A stretch of DNA of 64,000 nucleotides from Neorhizobium huautlense (GCF_002968575.1 NZ_PVBM01000011.1:1-64000); one strand, 5' to 3'; counted from the first letter of the stretch, positions 9,387-19,209 are shown. Notes: generated by a model not told the origin, from the letters alone. A program made the numbers and translations.

Positions 9387-10250
9387 TCAAAGGTCGCTCC
9401 GGGTAAATACAAGGACGCGATCGTTGTCACCGTAATCACGCCTGGCTTGCGCCAGGGTAAACCCGGTCGAGCGGAAAATCCCGGTTACCGCTTGCCTCTG
9501 ATCGAAACCGATCTCGACGCCGATTACGCCATCCTTTTCCAGAAAATCTCCCGCACCTGCGGCAATCGCTCGATAAGCTTCAAGGCCGTCAGGCCCTCCG
9601 TCCAATGCCGCTGGGGGATCGAAATCCCGAACTTCCGGTTCCAGTGCGGGGATAACGTCGCTACGTATATAAGGTGGATTTGACACGATTATGTCGAAAC
9701 GCACCTGAATTTTGTCGAACCAGTGGCTGGTAAGCGTGGCAAACCTCTCCGTCAGCCCCAAACGAGCTGCATTCTCTGCCGCCGTTTTTAATGCATCCTC
9801 GGAGATGTCGCTACCCGTTCCGTGGGCCTCCGGCACCTCCTTCAGCAGCGCCAGAGCGATTGCGCCGGTGCCCGTGCCAAGGTCTAGGATGCGTGCCGCG
9901 CCCTTTACTGCGACAATCTGCCTCACATAGGGAAGCAGGCAATCCACCAGGATTTCCGTGTCCGGACGAGGCTCCAGCGTCTCTTTCGAGATCTTGAGGT
10001 CCATCCCGTGAAATTCACGTGACCCTAATATGCGATGCACCGGTTCGCGTTTCAACCGCCGCTCGACCGCTTTTGCGATCCTCACCAGTTCTGCATCCGT
10101 CAGGACGCGTTCTCCACCGGTGAAAACTTCGGTGCTTGTTAGGGCGAGCAATCCGCCGACCAAAAGCCTCGATTCGATGGCCGCATCCGGCAGGCCGGCC
10201 TCGGAAAACCGGCTCTTCGCCTCCGCGACGGCTGCGGCGAGCGTCGTCAT
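9387..10250 (-). CDS. prmC: Peptide chain release factor N5-glutamine methyltransferase PrmC (HemK)
   Basis: A 287-residue SAM-dependent enzyme that methylates the Gln of the GGQ motif in release factors 1 and 2. The N-terminal helical release-factor recognition domain (about 1-75) precedes a class I methyltransferase domain with [15 protein letters not shown] and the diagnostic SNPPYI motif. Its ATG overlaps the stop of its substrate gene prfA by four bases (10247-10250), so the two are translationally coupled. Normal length for the family. Confidence 0.96.
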   Translation of the reverse strand: MTTLAAAVAEAKSRFSEAGLPDAAIESRLLVGGLLALTSTEVFTGGERVLTDAELVRIAKAVERRLKREPVHRILGSREFHGMDLKISKETLEPRPDTEILVDCLLPYVRQIVAVKGAARILDLGTGTGAIALALLKEVPEAHGTGSDISEDALKTAAENAARLGLTERFATLTSHWFDKIQVRFDIIVSNPPYIRSDVIPALEPEVRDFDPPAALDGGPDGLEAYRAIAAGAGDFLEKDGVIGVEIGFDQRQAVTGIFRSTGFTLAQARRDYGDNDRVLVFTRSDL

Positions 10251-11329
10251 CCCTGTTGCTCGCCGAGCTGGGCGAGCTGACCGGCCTGGTAATCGGCGAT
10301 CAGAGCATCGACCACCTCGTCGATTTCGCCCTCCATCATCCTGTCGAGCTTGTAGAGCGTCAGGTTGATGCGGTGGTCGGTGATGCGCCCCTGCGGAAAG
10401 TTGTAGGTGCGGATACGCTCGGAACGGTCGCCGGAACCGACCTGGCTTTTGCGGTCGGCCGAGCGCTCGCTGTCGGCCCTTTGCCGCTCCATGTCGAAGA
10501 GCCGCGACCGCAGCACCTGCATCGCCTTGGCGCGGTTCTGGTGCTGCGACTTTTCCGAGCTGGTGACGACGATGCCCGTCGGCAGATGCGTAATGCGCAC
10601 GGCGGAATCTGTGGTGTTGACGTGCTGACCGCCGGCACCTGACGACCGCATGGTATCGATGCGGATATCTTCCGCGCGGATTTCGATGTCGATCTCTTCA
10701 GCTTCCGGCAGCACTGCGACGGTCGCCGCCGAGGTATGGATGCGCCCCTGCGTTTCCGTGTCCGGCACACGCTGGACGCGATGAACGCCGGATTCGAATT
10801 TCAATTTGGAGAAGACCCCTCGCCCGGTAACCGTCGCGATGATTTCACGATAGCCCCCCGCCTCGCCTTCGCTGGCCGAAAGCACCTCCACCTTCCAGCC
10901 ATGCGCGCTGGCATAACGCTCGTACATGCGAAACAGGTCGCCGGCAAAAAGCGCTGCCTCGTTGCCGCCGGTGCCGGCCCGGATTTCCAGTATTGCGCTC
11001 TTCTCGTCCGCCGCATCCTTCGGCAGCAGCAGGATCTGCATGTCCTTTTCGAGCGCCTCGATCCGGGTCTCCGCCTCCGGCAGCTCCATTTCGGCGAGCT
11101 CCCGCATTTCCCGGTCGGTCGCCTTGTCGGCAAGCATGGCACGCAGATCGGCCGCTTCCGCGACGGTCTTTTCATACTCGCGGATCTTTTTCACCACCGG
11201 CTGCAGCTCGGAATATTCCGAGGCCAGCTTCACATAGACATCCGCGGCCGGGCCTTCCGACATGCGCGCCTCGATCTCGCCGAAACGGCGCTCCAGCTCG
11301 CGCATCTTTTCAACAGGAAGCTTCGCCAA
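10247..11329 (-). CDS. prfA: Peptide chain release factor 1
   Basis: A 360-residue class I release factor recognising UAA and UAG. It carries the anticodon-like PxT tripeptide (PDT within [12 protein letters not shown], as in RF1 rather than SPF of RF2) and the peptidyl-tRNA hydrolysis motif GGQ ([16 protein letters not shown]). Full length. It lies 31 bases after ptsP and overlaps prmC by four bases, consistent with a lysC-ptsP-prfA-prmC transcript. Confidence 0.98.
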   Translation of the reverse strand: MAKLPVEKMRELERRFGEIEARMSEGPAADVYVKLASEYSELQPVVKKIREYEKTVAEAADLRAMLADKATDREMRELAEMELPEAETRIEALEKDMQILLLPKDAADEKSAILEIRAGTGGNEAALFAGDLFRMYERYASAHGWKVEVLSASEGEAGGYREIIATVTGRGVFSKLKFESGVHRVQRVPDTETQGRIHTSAATVAVLPEAEEIDIEIRAEDIRIDTMRSSGAGGQHVNTTDSAVRITHLPTGIVVTSSEKSQHQNRAKAMQVLRSRLFDMERQRADSERSADRKSQVGSGDRSERIRTYNFPQGRITDHRINLTLYKLDRMMEGEIDEVVDALIADYQAGQLAQLGEQQG

Positions 11330-11360
11330 CCTGATCTACTCCGTATCTTTGTCTGTTCCG

Positions 11361-13634
11361 CTAGAGAGGGATGTCGTTCTTTTCGGCATGCCGGACAAGG
11401 AGGTCGCGGATCTTTTCCGACGATCGCGTATCGTCGAGCGCGGCGTTCAATTCCTCGGCCAGCTTGTCGGCATCGAGGCTGAGCAGCATCGCCTTGACCG
11501 GCCCGATCGAAGTTGCCGCCATCGAAACCGAACGGAAACCGACACCGATCAGCGCCATGGCCGAAAGCGGCTTGCTCGCCATTTCGCCACACAAGGTCAC
11601 CGTGGTCTTGTTGCGTTCGCCTGCCCGCGCGATGTCCCTGAGAATGCGCAGGAAGGGTTTCCCGAGATTGTCGAACCGGTCGGAGACGCGCGCATTGCCG
11701 CGGTCGGCGGCCATGGTGAACTGGAAGAGGTCGTTCGACCCGACCGAGACGAAATCCACTTCCGCCATCAGCTCGTCGAGCTGCCACATCAGCGCCGGCA
11801 CTTCCAGCATGGCTCCGAACTGCAGCTTGCGCGGCAGGCTATGGCCGAATTTCGAAAGATGTTGCACTTCCTTTTGCAGCAGGTCGCGCACCGCATGGAT
11901 TTCCGAAACTTCGGTCACCATCGGCAGCATCATCTTGAGCTCGGCACCCGCCGAAGCCCTGAGCAGGGCCCGCAACTGCGTGCGCAACAGCCCGGGGCGA
12001 TCGAGCGACAATCGGATCGCTCGCCAGCCGAGCGCCGGGTTTTCCTCTTCATGGGCGCGGAAATAGGACACCACCTTGTCGCCGCCGATGTCGAGCGTCC
12101 GGAAAGTGACGGGCCGACCCGCCGCCTGTTTCAACACATTGCGGTAGAAATTCTCCTGCTCCTCCAGTTTCGGCATGGTGGAAGCGATCATGAACTGCAG
12201 TTCGGTACGGAAGAGGCCGATCCCGTCCGCGCCCGACTCGGCGAGTTGCGGAAGATCCACCATCAGGCCGGCATTCATCTGCAGGCTGATGCGCTTGCCG
12301 TCCTTCGTAACCGGCTCGACTGAACGCAACGCCCGGAACTGCTCCTGCCGGCGGGCCCTCAGGCGCACCTTCTCCTCATAGGCCTTCTGCAGATCGAGCA
12401 TCGGTCGCAGGTGGATCTGGCCGTCGTCGCCGTCGATGATGATCGGATCGCCGTTTTCGGCAAGCGCCACCACGCCGGCCGCCTGTCCCACCACCGGAAT
12501 GCCCATGGCGCGCGCAACGATGACCACATGGCTCGTCACGGCTCCGTCTTCGAGCACCAGGCCGCGCAGGCGTTCGCGCGGATAATCCAGAAGCTCCGCC
12601 GCGCCCATGGCACGCGCCAGAATGATCGCATCGACCGGGAAACCTTCGTCGAAGGCACGGCCGGAAAAGCCGGTCAGCTGCCGCAGCAGCCGGTTTGCCA
12701 GGTCGTCGAAGTCGTGCATCCGCTCCCGCAGATACGGGTCGGTGAGGCGCATCATGCGCGCCTTCGTATCGCTCTGCACCTTTTCGACGGCAGCCTCTGC
12801 CGTCAGGCCGTTATGGATCGCCTCTTCCATGCGGCGCACCCAGCCCTGGTCGTGAGCGAACATGCGATAGGTTTCCAGAACCTCGCGGTGTTCGCCCTCC
12901 TGGGAAACCTCGCGGCGCGACAGCATGTCGTCGATCGAGATCCGCAGAGAACCCAGCGCCTCGGCGAGCCGTTCGATCTCCTTGTCGGCATCTTCGTTGA
13001 GCAGATTGGTAACGACGATGCGCGGTTCGTGCAGCACTACATGGCCGAGCCCGATGCCTTCGTTATAGCCGTCGGCATTGATCGTCACGGCGCGGGTCAG
13101 GTCGAGCTCGAGCCCCGGCCGGGTGATCTTCTTCAGCTCGCCGGTAGCGATCATCTCGGCGATCACCATCGCGGTGGTTTCGAGCGCCTCGACTTCGTCC
13201 TCGCGGTAGTTCCGGCTCGCCTTGTTCTGGACGACGAGAACGCCGAGCGTCCGGCCGGCACGCAGGATCGGAACGCCGAGGAAGGAGTGGTAGATTTCCT
13301 CGCCCGTCTCGGGGAGATAGCGGAAAGCCGGATGCGCCTGGGCATCGGACAGATTGAGCGGCTGGGCGGAAGCGGCGATCGTGCCGACCAGGCCCTGCCC
13401 CATCTTCAATTGTGAAAGGTGGACGGCTTCCTTCTTGAGGCCCTCGGTGGCGTAAAGCTCGAGCACACCGTCGGAGCGCAGCACATAAGCCGAGCAGACT
13501 TCTGCCACCATGTTGCTGGCAATCTGCCGGACGATCCGGTCCAGGCGCTCTTGTGGCTCGAGCGGCTCCGCCATCAATTCGCGCAGCCGCTTCAAAAGAA
13601 CGCGCGGTCCTGCCGACAGGTCTCTCATCGGCAT
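11361..13634 (-). CDS. ptsP: Phosphoenolpyruvate-protein phosphotransferase PtsP (EI-Ntr)
   Basis: A 757-residue nitrogen-type enzyme I. A GAF domain at residues ~20-150 (the sensor absent from sugar-PTS enzyme I) precedes the HPr-binding and phosphohistidine domain (GAVTSHVVIVARAMGIPVV) and the PEP-binding barrel (LCGEMAS near the C-terminus). It passes phosphate from PEP to NPr and EIIA-Ntr, linking carbon and nitrogen status and K+ homeostasis; neither partner gene is in this window. A GGGAG site is 5 bases before ATG 13634, so I start there; ATG 13628, beginning MRDLSAGP, is the usual start in relatives and equally possible. Confidence 0.95.
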   Translation of the reverse strand: MPMRDLSAGPRVLLKRLRELMAEPLEPQERLDRIVRQIASNMVAEVCSAYVLRSDGVLELYATEGLKKEAVHLSQLKMGQGLVGTIAASAQPLNLSDAQAHPAFRYLPETGEEIYHSFLGVPILRAGRTLGVLVVQNKASRNYREDEVEALETTAMVIAEMIATGELKKITRPGLELDLTRAVTINADGYNEGIGLGHVVLHEPRIVVTNLLNEDADKEIERLAEALGSLRISIDDMLSRREVSQEGEHREVLETYRMFAHDQGWVRRMEEAIHNGLTAEAAVEKVQSDTKARMMRLTDPYLRERMHDFDDLANRLLRQLTGFSGRAFDEGFPVDAIILARAMGAAELLDYPRERLRGLVLEDGAVTSHVVIVARAMGIPVVGQAAGVVALAENGDPIIIDGDDGQIHLRPMLDLQKAYEEKVRLRARRQEQFRALRSVEPVTKDGKRISLQMNAGLMVDLPQLAESGADGIGLFRTELQFMIASTMPKLEEQENFYRNVLKQAAGRPVTFRTLDIGGDKVVSYFRAHEEENPALGWRAIRLSLDRPGLLRTQLRALLRASAGAELKMMLPMVTEVSEIHAVRDLLQKEVQHLSKFGHSLPRKLQFGAMLEVPALMWQLDELMAEVDFVSVGSNDLFQFTMAADRGNARVSDRFDNLGKPFLRILRDIARAGERNKTTVTLCGEMASKPLSAMALIGVGFRSVSMAATSIGPVKAMLLSLDADKLAEELNAALDDTRSSEKIRDLLVRHAEKNDIPL

Positions 13635-13707
13635 CAATGCTCCCGAACCCAGATCACCCTATCCGGGACGCCGCGCCGGACAACCGACGCGCCAAACCGG
13701 CTCATCC

Positions 13708-14982
13708 TCAACTCTTATCGAGACCGTAGGCGGAATGCAAAGTCCTAACCGCAAGTTCGGAATAAGCGCCATCGATAAGGATGGAAATCTTGATTTCCGA
13801 AGTGGTGATCGCCTTGATGTTGATGCCTTTTTCGGCAAGTGCCTTGAAAGCAAGCGCGGCAACGCCGGCATGGCTGCGCATGCCGATGCCGATGACCGAC
13901 ACCTTGGCGAGACCTGATTCGGTCTGGACCACGTCGAAACCGATCTTCGCCTTGTTGTCTTCCAGCACCTTCATGGCCTTCTGCACGTCGCCGGACGGCA
14001 CGGTGAAGGTCATGTCGGTCTTCGAGCCATCTTCCGAGATGTTCTGGACGATCATGTCGACGTTTATATGAGCTTCGGCGAGCGGGCCGAAGATCGCTGC
14101 CGAAACGCCCGGCCGGTCGGAAAGCCGGCGGAGCGAAATCTGCGCTTCATCCTTGGCATAGGCGATGCCGGTGACGACTTCCTGTTCCACGATTTCTTCC
14201 TCGTCGCAAATCAAAGTGCCGGGCGGGTTCAGGAGGTCGCCCATGCCCGGCGCATCGGGATCCTCGAAACTGGAGCGCACGAATGTGCGGACCTTGTGGA
14301 CCATGGCAAGCTCGACCGAGCGCACCTGCAGCACCTTCGAGCCGAGCGATGCCATTTCCAGCATTTCTTCGAAGGACACCTTTTTCATGCGGCGCGCCTT
14401 CGGCTCGATGCGCGGATCGGTCGTGTAGACCCCGTCCACATCGGTATAGATGTCGCAGCGGTCGGCCTTGACCGCAGCCGCGATCGCGACGGCGGACGTG
14501 TCGGAACCGCCGCGGCCAAGCGTTGCAATCCGGTTGTCGGGGCCAAGCCCCTGGAAACCGGCGACCACCGCGACCTGGCCTTCGCCCATGCGCTTGATGA
14601 TGTCGGAGCCGTCGATCTCGAGAATGCGTGCAGCGCCATGGGCGTTGTCGGTGCGGATCGGGATCTGCCAGCCCTGCCAGGAGCGGGCATTGATGCCCAT
14701 CGATTGCAGGGCGATGGCGAGAAGTCCCGACGTCACCTGTTCACCCGAGGCGACCACCGCGTCGTATTCGCGTGCGTCGTAAAACGGGGAATTGGCCCCC
14801 GTTACCTTCGGTGCGTCCTGCACCCAGCCGACAAGCTCGTTGGTCTTGCCGGACATGGCCGACACGACGACCGCCACCTCATGGCCGGCTTCGACTTCCC
14901 GTTTCACATGGCGCGCAACGTTGTGAATGCGTTCGAGATTGGCGACGGAAGTGCCGCCGAACTTCATGACGATGCGAGCCAT
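13708..14982 (-). CDS. lysC: Aspartate kinase
   Basis: A 424-residue aspartokinase catalysing the first step to lysine, threonine, methionine and diaminopimelate. The amino-acid kinase domain opens with MARIVMKFGGTSVAN and contains GRGGSDTSAVA. Two ACT domains follow from about residue 260 (PGVSAAIFGPLAEAHINVDM and HAGVAALAFKALAEKGINI), typical of feedback regulation. I placed the start at 14982, 21 codons inside a longer frame, because the kinase fold begins there. ptsP starts 73 bases downstream, suggesting cotranscription. Confidence 0.97.
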   Translation of the reverse strand: MARIVMKFGGTSVANLERIHNVARHVKREVEAGHEVAVVVSAMSGKTNELVGWVQDAPKVTGANSPFYDAREYDAVVASGEQVTSGLLAIALQSMGINARSWQGWQIPIRTDNAHGAARILEIDGSDIIKRMGEGQVAVVAGFQGLGPDNRIATLGRGGSDTSAVAIAAAVKADRCDIYTDVDGVYTTDPRIEPKARRMKKVSFEEMLEMASLGSKVLQVRSVELAMVHKVRTFVRSSFEDPDAPGMGDLLNPPGTLICDEEEIVEQEVVTGIAYAKDEAQISLRRLSDRPGVSAAIFGPLAEAHINVDMIVQNISEDGSKTDMTFTVPSGDVQKAMKVLEDNKAKIGFDVVQTESGLAKVSVIGIGMRSHAGVAALAFKALAEKGINIKAITTSEIKISILIDGAYSELAVRTLHSAYGLDKS

Positions 14983-15170
14983 ACGACAAAAACCACTGTT
15001 CCGACCCAAGGCTTGGGAAAGCCCGGGCATCCGCTTTCGAACCACCTCAAAACCCGGCCGTCCGCGGCTGGATTGTCAAGTTGCGCGGTCTCTTATCGAA
15101 AAGGGGGAAAAGGCGCAATGGCAAGAATGGAGGCTGCAGTACGCTCGCAAGGAGACCGCGCCCCTCGAAC

Positions 15171-15198
15171 ACGGAAGCCGCCCGAAGGCGGCTTCCGT
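15171..15198 (-). terminator. Strong hairpin downstream of the SH3-domain gene
   Basis: A perfect 12-bp stem (15171-15182 and 15187-15198, loop CGAA) begins ten bases beyond the stop of the minus-strand SH3 gene. It lacks a T-run on that strand, so it may stop transcription inefficiently or protect the 3' end. Confidence 0.5.
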
Positions 15199-15207
15199 CT
15201 GTCTGGC

Positions 15208-15927
15208 TCAGCCCGGATTGGGAAGCGCCGGGCATCCCGGCCCAACGGGCTGGTTCGGGCCGCAGCGTCCTTCCGGCACGATTGCAGGCGCAAAACGTCG
15301 GTCATCGTCTCGCCTTTCGACCCGCGGAGGCGGAGGGCGCCGCGGTTCGTCCCTGTCGACGCGTGGCGGCGGGGGACGGACGTCGCGGTCCCGATCCCAT
15401 CGCGGCGGATCGCGATCACGGTCGCGCTCCCAGCGCGGCGGATCCCGATCCCAGGTGTCACGGTCACGGTCGCGGTCCCAGCGCGGCGGCGGGGGTGGGG
15501 CCGGACGCTCGTACCGGTCCCAGGTGTAGCGCCGCCACCGGTCGCGCTCGCGGTAGAAGTCGCGATCACGGTAATAGCGGCCCCAATAGGTGTCGACGTC
15601 GAACGTGATCATCGGAATGCCGAGCGGCCGGTAATATTGCGGCCCGACGTAAACGCGGTTGGAGCGGTAGCTGGCCTGAACGTAATTGCCCGAAACCCAG
15701 CCGCGCCCGCCGTAGAAGGATACGTCGCACCAATTCACGCTGCTCAGGCAGCCGTTGATGACGACGGATTCCCCGGCGGGGATGACCGTTACGGCGGGAT
15801 AACCGGTGCTCGGTCCGGATCGCATATTGACATTTGCGGTGGCAAATCCGCGCACTGCCGCTTCCGCCAGCGACGGCGCGGCAAACATGGCGCAGAGTGC
15901 TGCAACGGATATCAGAATTTTCTTCAC
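15208..15927 (-). CDS. Secreted SH3 domain protein with Arg/Asp/Pro-rich tail
   Basis: A 239-residue exported protein. Residues 1-22 are a signal peptide (MKKILISVAALCAMFA..., cleavage likely after AEA). Residues ~25-85 form a bacterial SH3 domain (ATANVNMRSGPSTGYPAV through WVSGNYVQA). From about residue 110 the sequence becomes a low-complexity tail of repeated RDRD, PPRW and PPPRV units. Such SH3 domains bind peptidoglycan or other envelope polymers in known proteins; the role here is inferred. The DNA of the tail (about 15300-15520) is itself repetitive and may vary in length between strains. It stands alone, divergent in function from lysC. Confidence 0.8.
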   Translation of the reverse strand: MKKILISVAALCAMFAAPSLAEAAVRGFATANVNMRSGPSTGYPAVTVIPAGESVVINGCLSSVNWCDVSFYGGRGWVSGNYVQASYRSNRVYVGPQYYRPLGIPMITFDVDTYWGRYYRDRDFYRERDRWRRYTWDRYERPAPPPPPRWDRDRDRDTWDRDPPRWERDRDRDPPRWDRDRDVRPPPPRVDRDEPRRPPPPRVERRDDDRRFAPAIVPEGRCGPNQPVGPGCPALPNPG

Positions 15928-16064
15928 GGGCTTCCTCCTGAGAAACCTATTGTCGCCGGACCGACCATCTGCCGGGCGGACTGTCTCACTACGTTAATGT
16001 GCAAGACATGGCTATTGTTCCCGCGCGCCGCTGAACGGCGCATGAATGATTTAGTTTGGTTTTG

Positions 16065-17120
16065 TTAAGCTTTTATCTTCGCCGGCGCCGTCGATTGCCG
16101 CTCGACGATATGGCAGGCGAGCTCCACCCGCCGCACCGGGCTTGCGAAGCCGGACAGCGCGTCGCGCAACAGGTCCAGCGCCACGCCGCCGAGCTCGCGC
16201 ATGGGAATGTGCATGGTCGTCAGCGGGGGGTTCAGGAAAGCCGCCTGCGGCAGGTCGTCCATCCCCATGACGGAAACATCCTGCGGCACCGAATAGCCCA
16301 TCTGCTGCACTCCCATCATCGCGCCGACCGCAAGACTGTCGCCGGCGGCAAGCACAGCCGTGAAGTCGAGGCCTCGGCTGCGTAAGCGCTCGCTGACAGC
16401 CTGCGCCGCCAGATCCGGCAGCCAGTCGTCGACCGGCATCACCAGGTCGTCGGACCACGGCAGGCCGTGCTGCAGGAATGCGTCATGCCAGCCTTCCCGG
16501 CGCCGTTCGATGGTGCGCCGTCCGGGGCGCATCAGGAAGAGGATGCGCCTGTGTCCCAGGCGGATCAGATAATCCGTCGCCACATGCGCCGCCGATCGGT
16601 TGCATGGGGTGACGCTCGAGAGCCACATGTAAGGGTCGTCGCCGTTGATCAGCACCACAGGTTTGCCGAAGCCGCGGGTGGCCGCCAGCATCCCCTCGTC
16701 GTCGACCGTCAGAAACAGCAGTCCGGCGACATCCGGATCGACGCGTGCCTCCTCCAGCACCACTTTCTCTTCCGCCTGATCGGCCACTGCGCGTGTGACG
16801 ATCTCCAGGCCGAGCGCCTGGGCACGGTCCCTGAGGCCTTCCAGCACGTAGAGCGTGAACTGGTTGCGCACATAGTCGATCATCGCCGCGCTCGAGGCGG
16901 CAAGGATCACCTTTTTCCCCGCCACGGGCGTCGGCACCGTGTAGTTCGCGTCCTTGGCAGCCTCCAGGATGCGCTCTCGCACATCCGCCCGCACACCCTT
17001 TTCCCCGGCAAGCGCTCGCGAAACCGTGCTCAGCGAGACGCCGACTTTCTCGGCTATGTCCTCCAGCCGCACCCTGCGGCTCTTCTTGCCGCGCTTTCCC
17101 GCCGTAGGCTTCACCACCAT
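16065..17120 (-). CDS. LacI family transcriptional regulator of the uronide operon
   Basis: A 351-residue LacI/GalR repressor. The N-terminal helix-turn-helix and hinge (VRLEDIAEKVGVSLSTVSRA, then ANYTVPTP) are followed by a periplasmic-binding-protein-like sensor domain. It is transcribed divergently from the GH105-kduI-ABC operon. The 148-base gap contains a perfect 12-bp palindrome with central CG, the LacI-family operator style, so it probably represses that operon until a uronide or its product binds. Start at 17120 has GGAGGAG upstream. Confidence 0.92.
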   Translation of the reverse strand: MVVKPTAGKRGKKSRRVRLEDIAEKVGVSLSTVSRALAGEKGVRADVRERILEAAKDANYTVPTPVAGKKVILAASSAAMIDYVRNQFTLYVLEGLRDRAQALGLEIVTRAVADQAEEKVVLEEARVDPDVAGLLFLTVDDEGMLAATRGFGKPVVLINGDDPYMWLSSVTPCNRSAAHVATDYLIRLGHRRILFLMRPGRRTIERRREGWHDAFLQHGLPWSDDLVMPVDDWLPDLAAQAVSERLRSRGLDFTAVLAAGDSLAVGAMMGVQQMGYSVPQDVSVMGMDDLPQAAFLNPPLTTMHIPMRELGGVALDLLRDALSGFASPVRRVELACHIVERQSTAPAKIKA

Positions 17121-17154
17121 GATTATTCTCCTCCACGAAATGCAAACTGCAAAA

Positions 17155-17185
17155 AATTTTCAGATTGCGCAATCAATTTTCAGAT
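17155..17185. promoter_or_regulatory. Candidate LacI-family operator between the regulator and GH105 gene
   Basis: GATTGCGCAATC at 17163-17174 is a perfect palindrome centred on CG, as LacI-family operators are. It is embedded in a direct repeat, AATTTTCAGAT at 17155-17165 and again at 17175-17185, exactly 20 bases apart (two helical turns). The location between the divergent repressor and the operon supports an operator role. Confidence 0.6.
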
Positions 17186-17268
17186 GTTTTCATGAGATTG
17201 CCGCTCGGGAGAAGCGGATTGAGACTGTGTGCGCCGTCGCAAGGTGCAGCAATGGGAGGAAGTGACTG

Positions 17269-18369
17269 ATGGGCCTGTCAGCCCGCGACATCCGTGAAAA
17301 GCTTGATCGCCTGGTGGCCGGTTTTACCGGACTTCGTCATGAAGGCCGCTTTCACGAACCCAATCTCGACGGCACCGCCGGCGACTACATCTCCTTCGAC
17401 AGCTGGGAATGGCCTCAAGGTGTCGGCCTCTACGGCCTCATCCGGCTCTGGCTGTTCACCGGCCGCGACGATTTGAAGGCGCTGATCGAAAACTGGTATT
17501 CCAAACAGATCGAGGCGGGCCTGCCGTCCCTCAACGTCAACACGACGGCGCCCATGCTCGGCCTGTCGGTTCTCTGGCGCGAAACGAAAGATCCCCGCTG
17601 GCAGCCTGTGCTGGACGCCTGGGCAAGCCGCGTCATGACGGAGATGGGCCGCACCGAGGAAGGCGCCTTCGAACATCACGTCTCCGACAAGGTCAATGAC
17701 GACGAACTCTGGGACGACACCCTTTATATGGTCGCCCTCTTCCTCGCCTCCTATGGGCAAGCGAGCGGCCGGACCGAACTTGTCGATGAGGCTGCAAGGC
17801 AGTTCCTCGTCCACACCCGTTATCTTGCCGATCGCAAGACCGGCCTCTGGTTCCACGGCTGGACCTTCAAGGGCCATCACAATTTCGCTGAAGCGCGCTG
17901 GGCCCGCGGCAATGCCTGGATCACCGCCGGCATGCTGGATCTCTTCGATCTGGCGGAAATGCCGAAGCCGGTGAAAGATTACCTGCTCGGCGTGTTGGTG
18001 GCGCAGGTCAACGCGCTCCTGCCGCTGCAGACTGCCTCGGGCGCTTGGCGCACCCTCCTGGACGATCCCTCGTCCTACGAGGAGATCTCCGCGACCGCGG
18101 GCTTCGGCTACGGCCTCCTGAAAGGTTACCGACTCGGCCTCGGAACGCCCGAGTGGCGGGCCGCCGGCTTGAAAGCCGTCGACGCGGTCCTCGCAAATAT
18201 CGACGCTACAGGTACCGTGCTCAACGTCTCCTACGGCACGCGCATGGGCCATGATCTGCAATTCTACCGGGACATCCCGATCCAGCCGACCGGCTACGGC
18301 CAGGCGCTGGCGATCCTCTGCCTCTCCGAGGCTCTTCGCCATGTGGAAGCGGGAGAACAGGCGGCATGA
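17269..18369 (+). CDS. Glycoside hydrolase family 105/88 protein (unsaturated uronyl hydrolase)
   Basis: A 366-residue enzyme with the (alpha/alpha)6 barrel of GH88/GH105. Family members hydrate the C4-C5 double bond of unsaturated uronic residues at the non-reducing end of lyase products, releasing 4-deoxy-5-keto-uronate. Visible signatures are WEWPQGVGLYGLIRL (about 46-60), the acidic DDELWDDTLYM (144-154) with candidate catalytic Asp149/150, and RWARGNAW (210-217). There is no signal peptide, so it acts in the cytoplasm on imported oligosaccharides. It is the first gene of the operon, starts after a GGAGG site, and overlaps kduI by four bases. Substrate type (galacturonide or glucuronide) cannot be told from sequence. 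Confidence 0.88.
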   Translation: MGLSARDIREKLDRLVAGFTGLRHEGRFHEPNLDGTAGDYISFDSWEWPQGVGLYGLIRLWLFTGRDDLKALIENWYSKQIEAGLPSLNVNTTAPMLGLSVLWRETKDPRWQPVLDAWASRVMTEMGRTEEGAFEHHVSDKVNDDELWDDTLYMVALFLASYGQASGRTELVDEAARQFLVHTRYLADRKTGLWFHGWTFKGHHNFAEARWARGNAWITAGMLDLFDLAEMPKPVKDYLLGVLVAQVNALLPLQTASGAWRTLLDDPSSYEEISATAGFGYGLLKGYRLGLGTPEWRAAGLKAVDAVLANIDATGTVLNVSYGTRMGHDLQFYRDIPIQPTGYGQALAILCLSEALRHVEAGEQAA

Positions 18370-19202
18370 CGATGAAAATTCTCTACGGCGCCGGCCCGAA
18401 CGACATCAAGACCTACGATACGGCCCGGCTGCGCGCCGAATTCCTGATGGAAGACCTGTTCCAGGAAGGCAAGGTCTCCTTTACTTACACCCATGTCGAC
18501 CGCCTGATCCTCGGCGGCGCTGTCCCCACGTCGAGCACCCTGGCATTCGGTTCAGGTGAGGATATCGGCACACCCTTCCTTCTCTCGGCCCGCGAGATGG
18601 GTATGGCCAATCTCGGCGGCACGGGCGTCGTCTCTGTCGACGGCAAGAGCTTTACGCTTGAAAACCGCGACGTTCTTTATATCGGCCGCGGTGCGCAGCA
18701 GATTTCGGTCGCTAGCGCCTCCGCAGACAAGCCCGCTCGCCTCTACATGAACTCGGTGCCGGCAGGCGCCGATATCCCGCACCGCCTGATCAAGCGGGCG
18801 GAATCGAAGATGCTGACTTTCGGCGATCCCAAGCGCGCCAATCTGCGGAATCTCCGGATGTACATCCATCCGGAAGTCGCACCCTCCTGCCTGCTTCTGC
18901 TGGGCATTACCGACCTTGCCGAGGGCAGCGTCTGGAACACCATGCCGCCCCACCTCCATGAACGGCGCATGGAAGCGTATTGCTATTTCGACCTCGCGCC
19001 TGAGGAGCGGGTCGTCCATCTGATGGGCCGCCCGGAAGAAACCCGCCACCTCCTCGTCAAGAACCTGGATGCGGTGCTTTCTCCGGCATGGTCGATCCAT
19101 ATGGGCGCCGGCACCGGCCCTTACGCCTTCGTCTGGGGCATGACCGGCGAAAACCAGGAATATAACGACGTGGCCCCCGTGGCCCTCAGCGAATTGAGAT
19201 AA
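18366..19202 (+). CDS. kduI: 5-dehydro-4-deoxy-D-glucuronate isomerase (KduI)
   Basis: A 278-residue cupin isomerase that converts 5-keto-4-deoxyuronate to 3-deoxy-D-glycero-2,5-hexodiulosonate in pectin and glycosaminoglycan breakdown. The zinc ligands known from the E. coli enzyme fall at the same numbers here: H196, H198 and E203 in PPHLHERRMEAY, and H245 in WSIHMG. ATG at 18366 overlaps the GH105 stop by four bases, so the product of that enzyme is passed to KduI in a coupled pair. The next pathway enzymes (KduD, KdgK, KdgA) are not in this window. Confidence 0.96.
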   Translation: MTMKILYGAGPNDIKTYDTARLRAEFLMEDLFQEGKVSFTYTHVDRLILGGAVPTSSTLAFGSGEDIGTPFLLSAREMGMANLGGTGVVSVDGKSFTLENRDVLYIGRGAQQISVASASADKPARLYMNSVPAGADIPHRLIKRAESKMLTFGDPKRANLRNLRMYIHPEVAPSCLLLLGITDLAEGSVWNTMPPHLHERRMEAYCYFDLAPEERVVHLMGRPEETRHLLVKNLDAVLSPAWSIHMGAGTGPYAFVWGMTGENQEYNDVAPVALSELR

Positions 19203-19209
19203 GACTGCC

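Noticed and set aside
15300..15520. Short repeats as a possible CRISPR or tandem-repeat array
   Set aside because: The repetition is irregular and in frame within the SH3 gene tail; there are no spacers of constant length.
16025..16041. GCGCCG/CGGCGC hairpin after the LacI gene as terminator
   Set aside because: A short stem with no T-run on the minus strand; too weak to call.
14068..16068. 666-residue plus-strand frame across lysC and the SH3 gene
   Set aside because: Spans two real minus-strand genes and the gap between them, with no recognisable domain.
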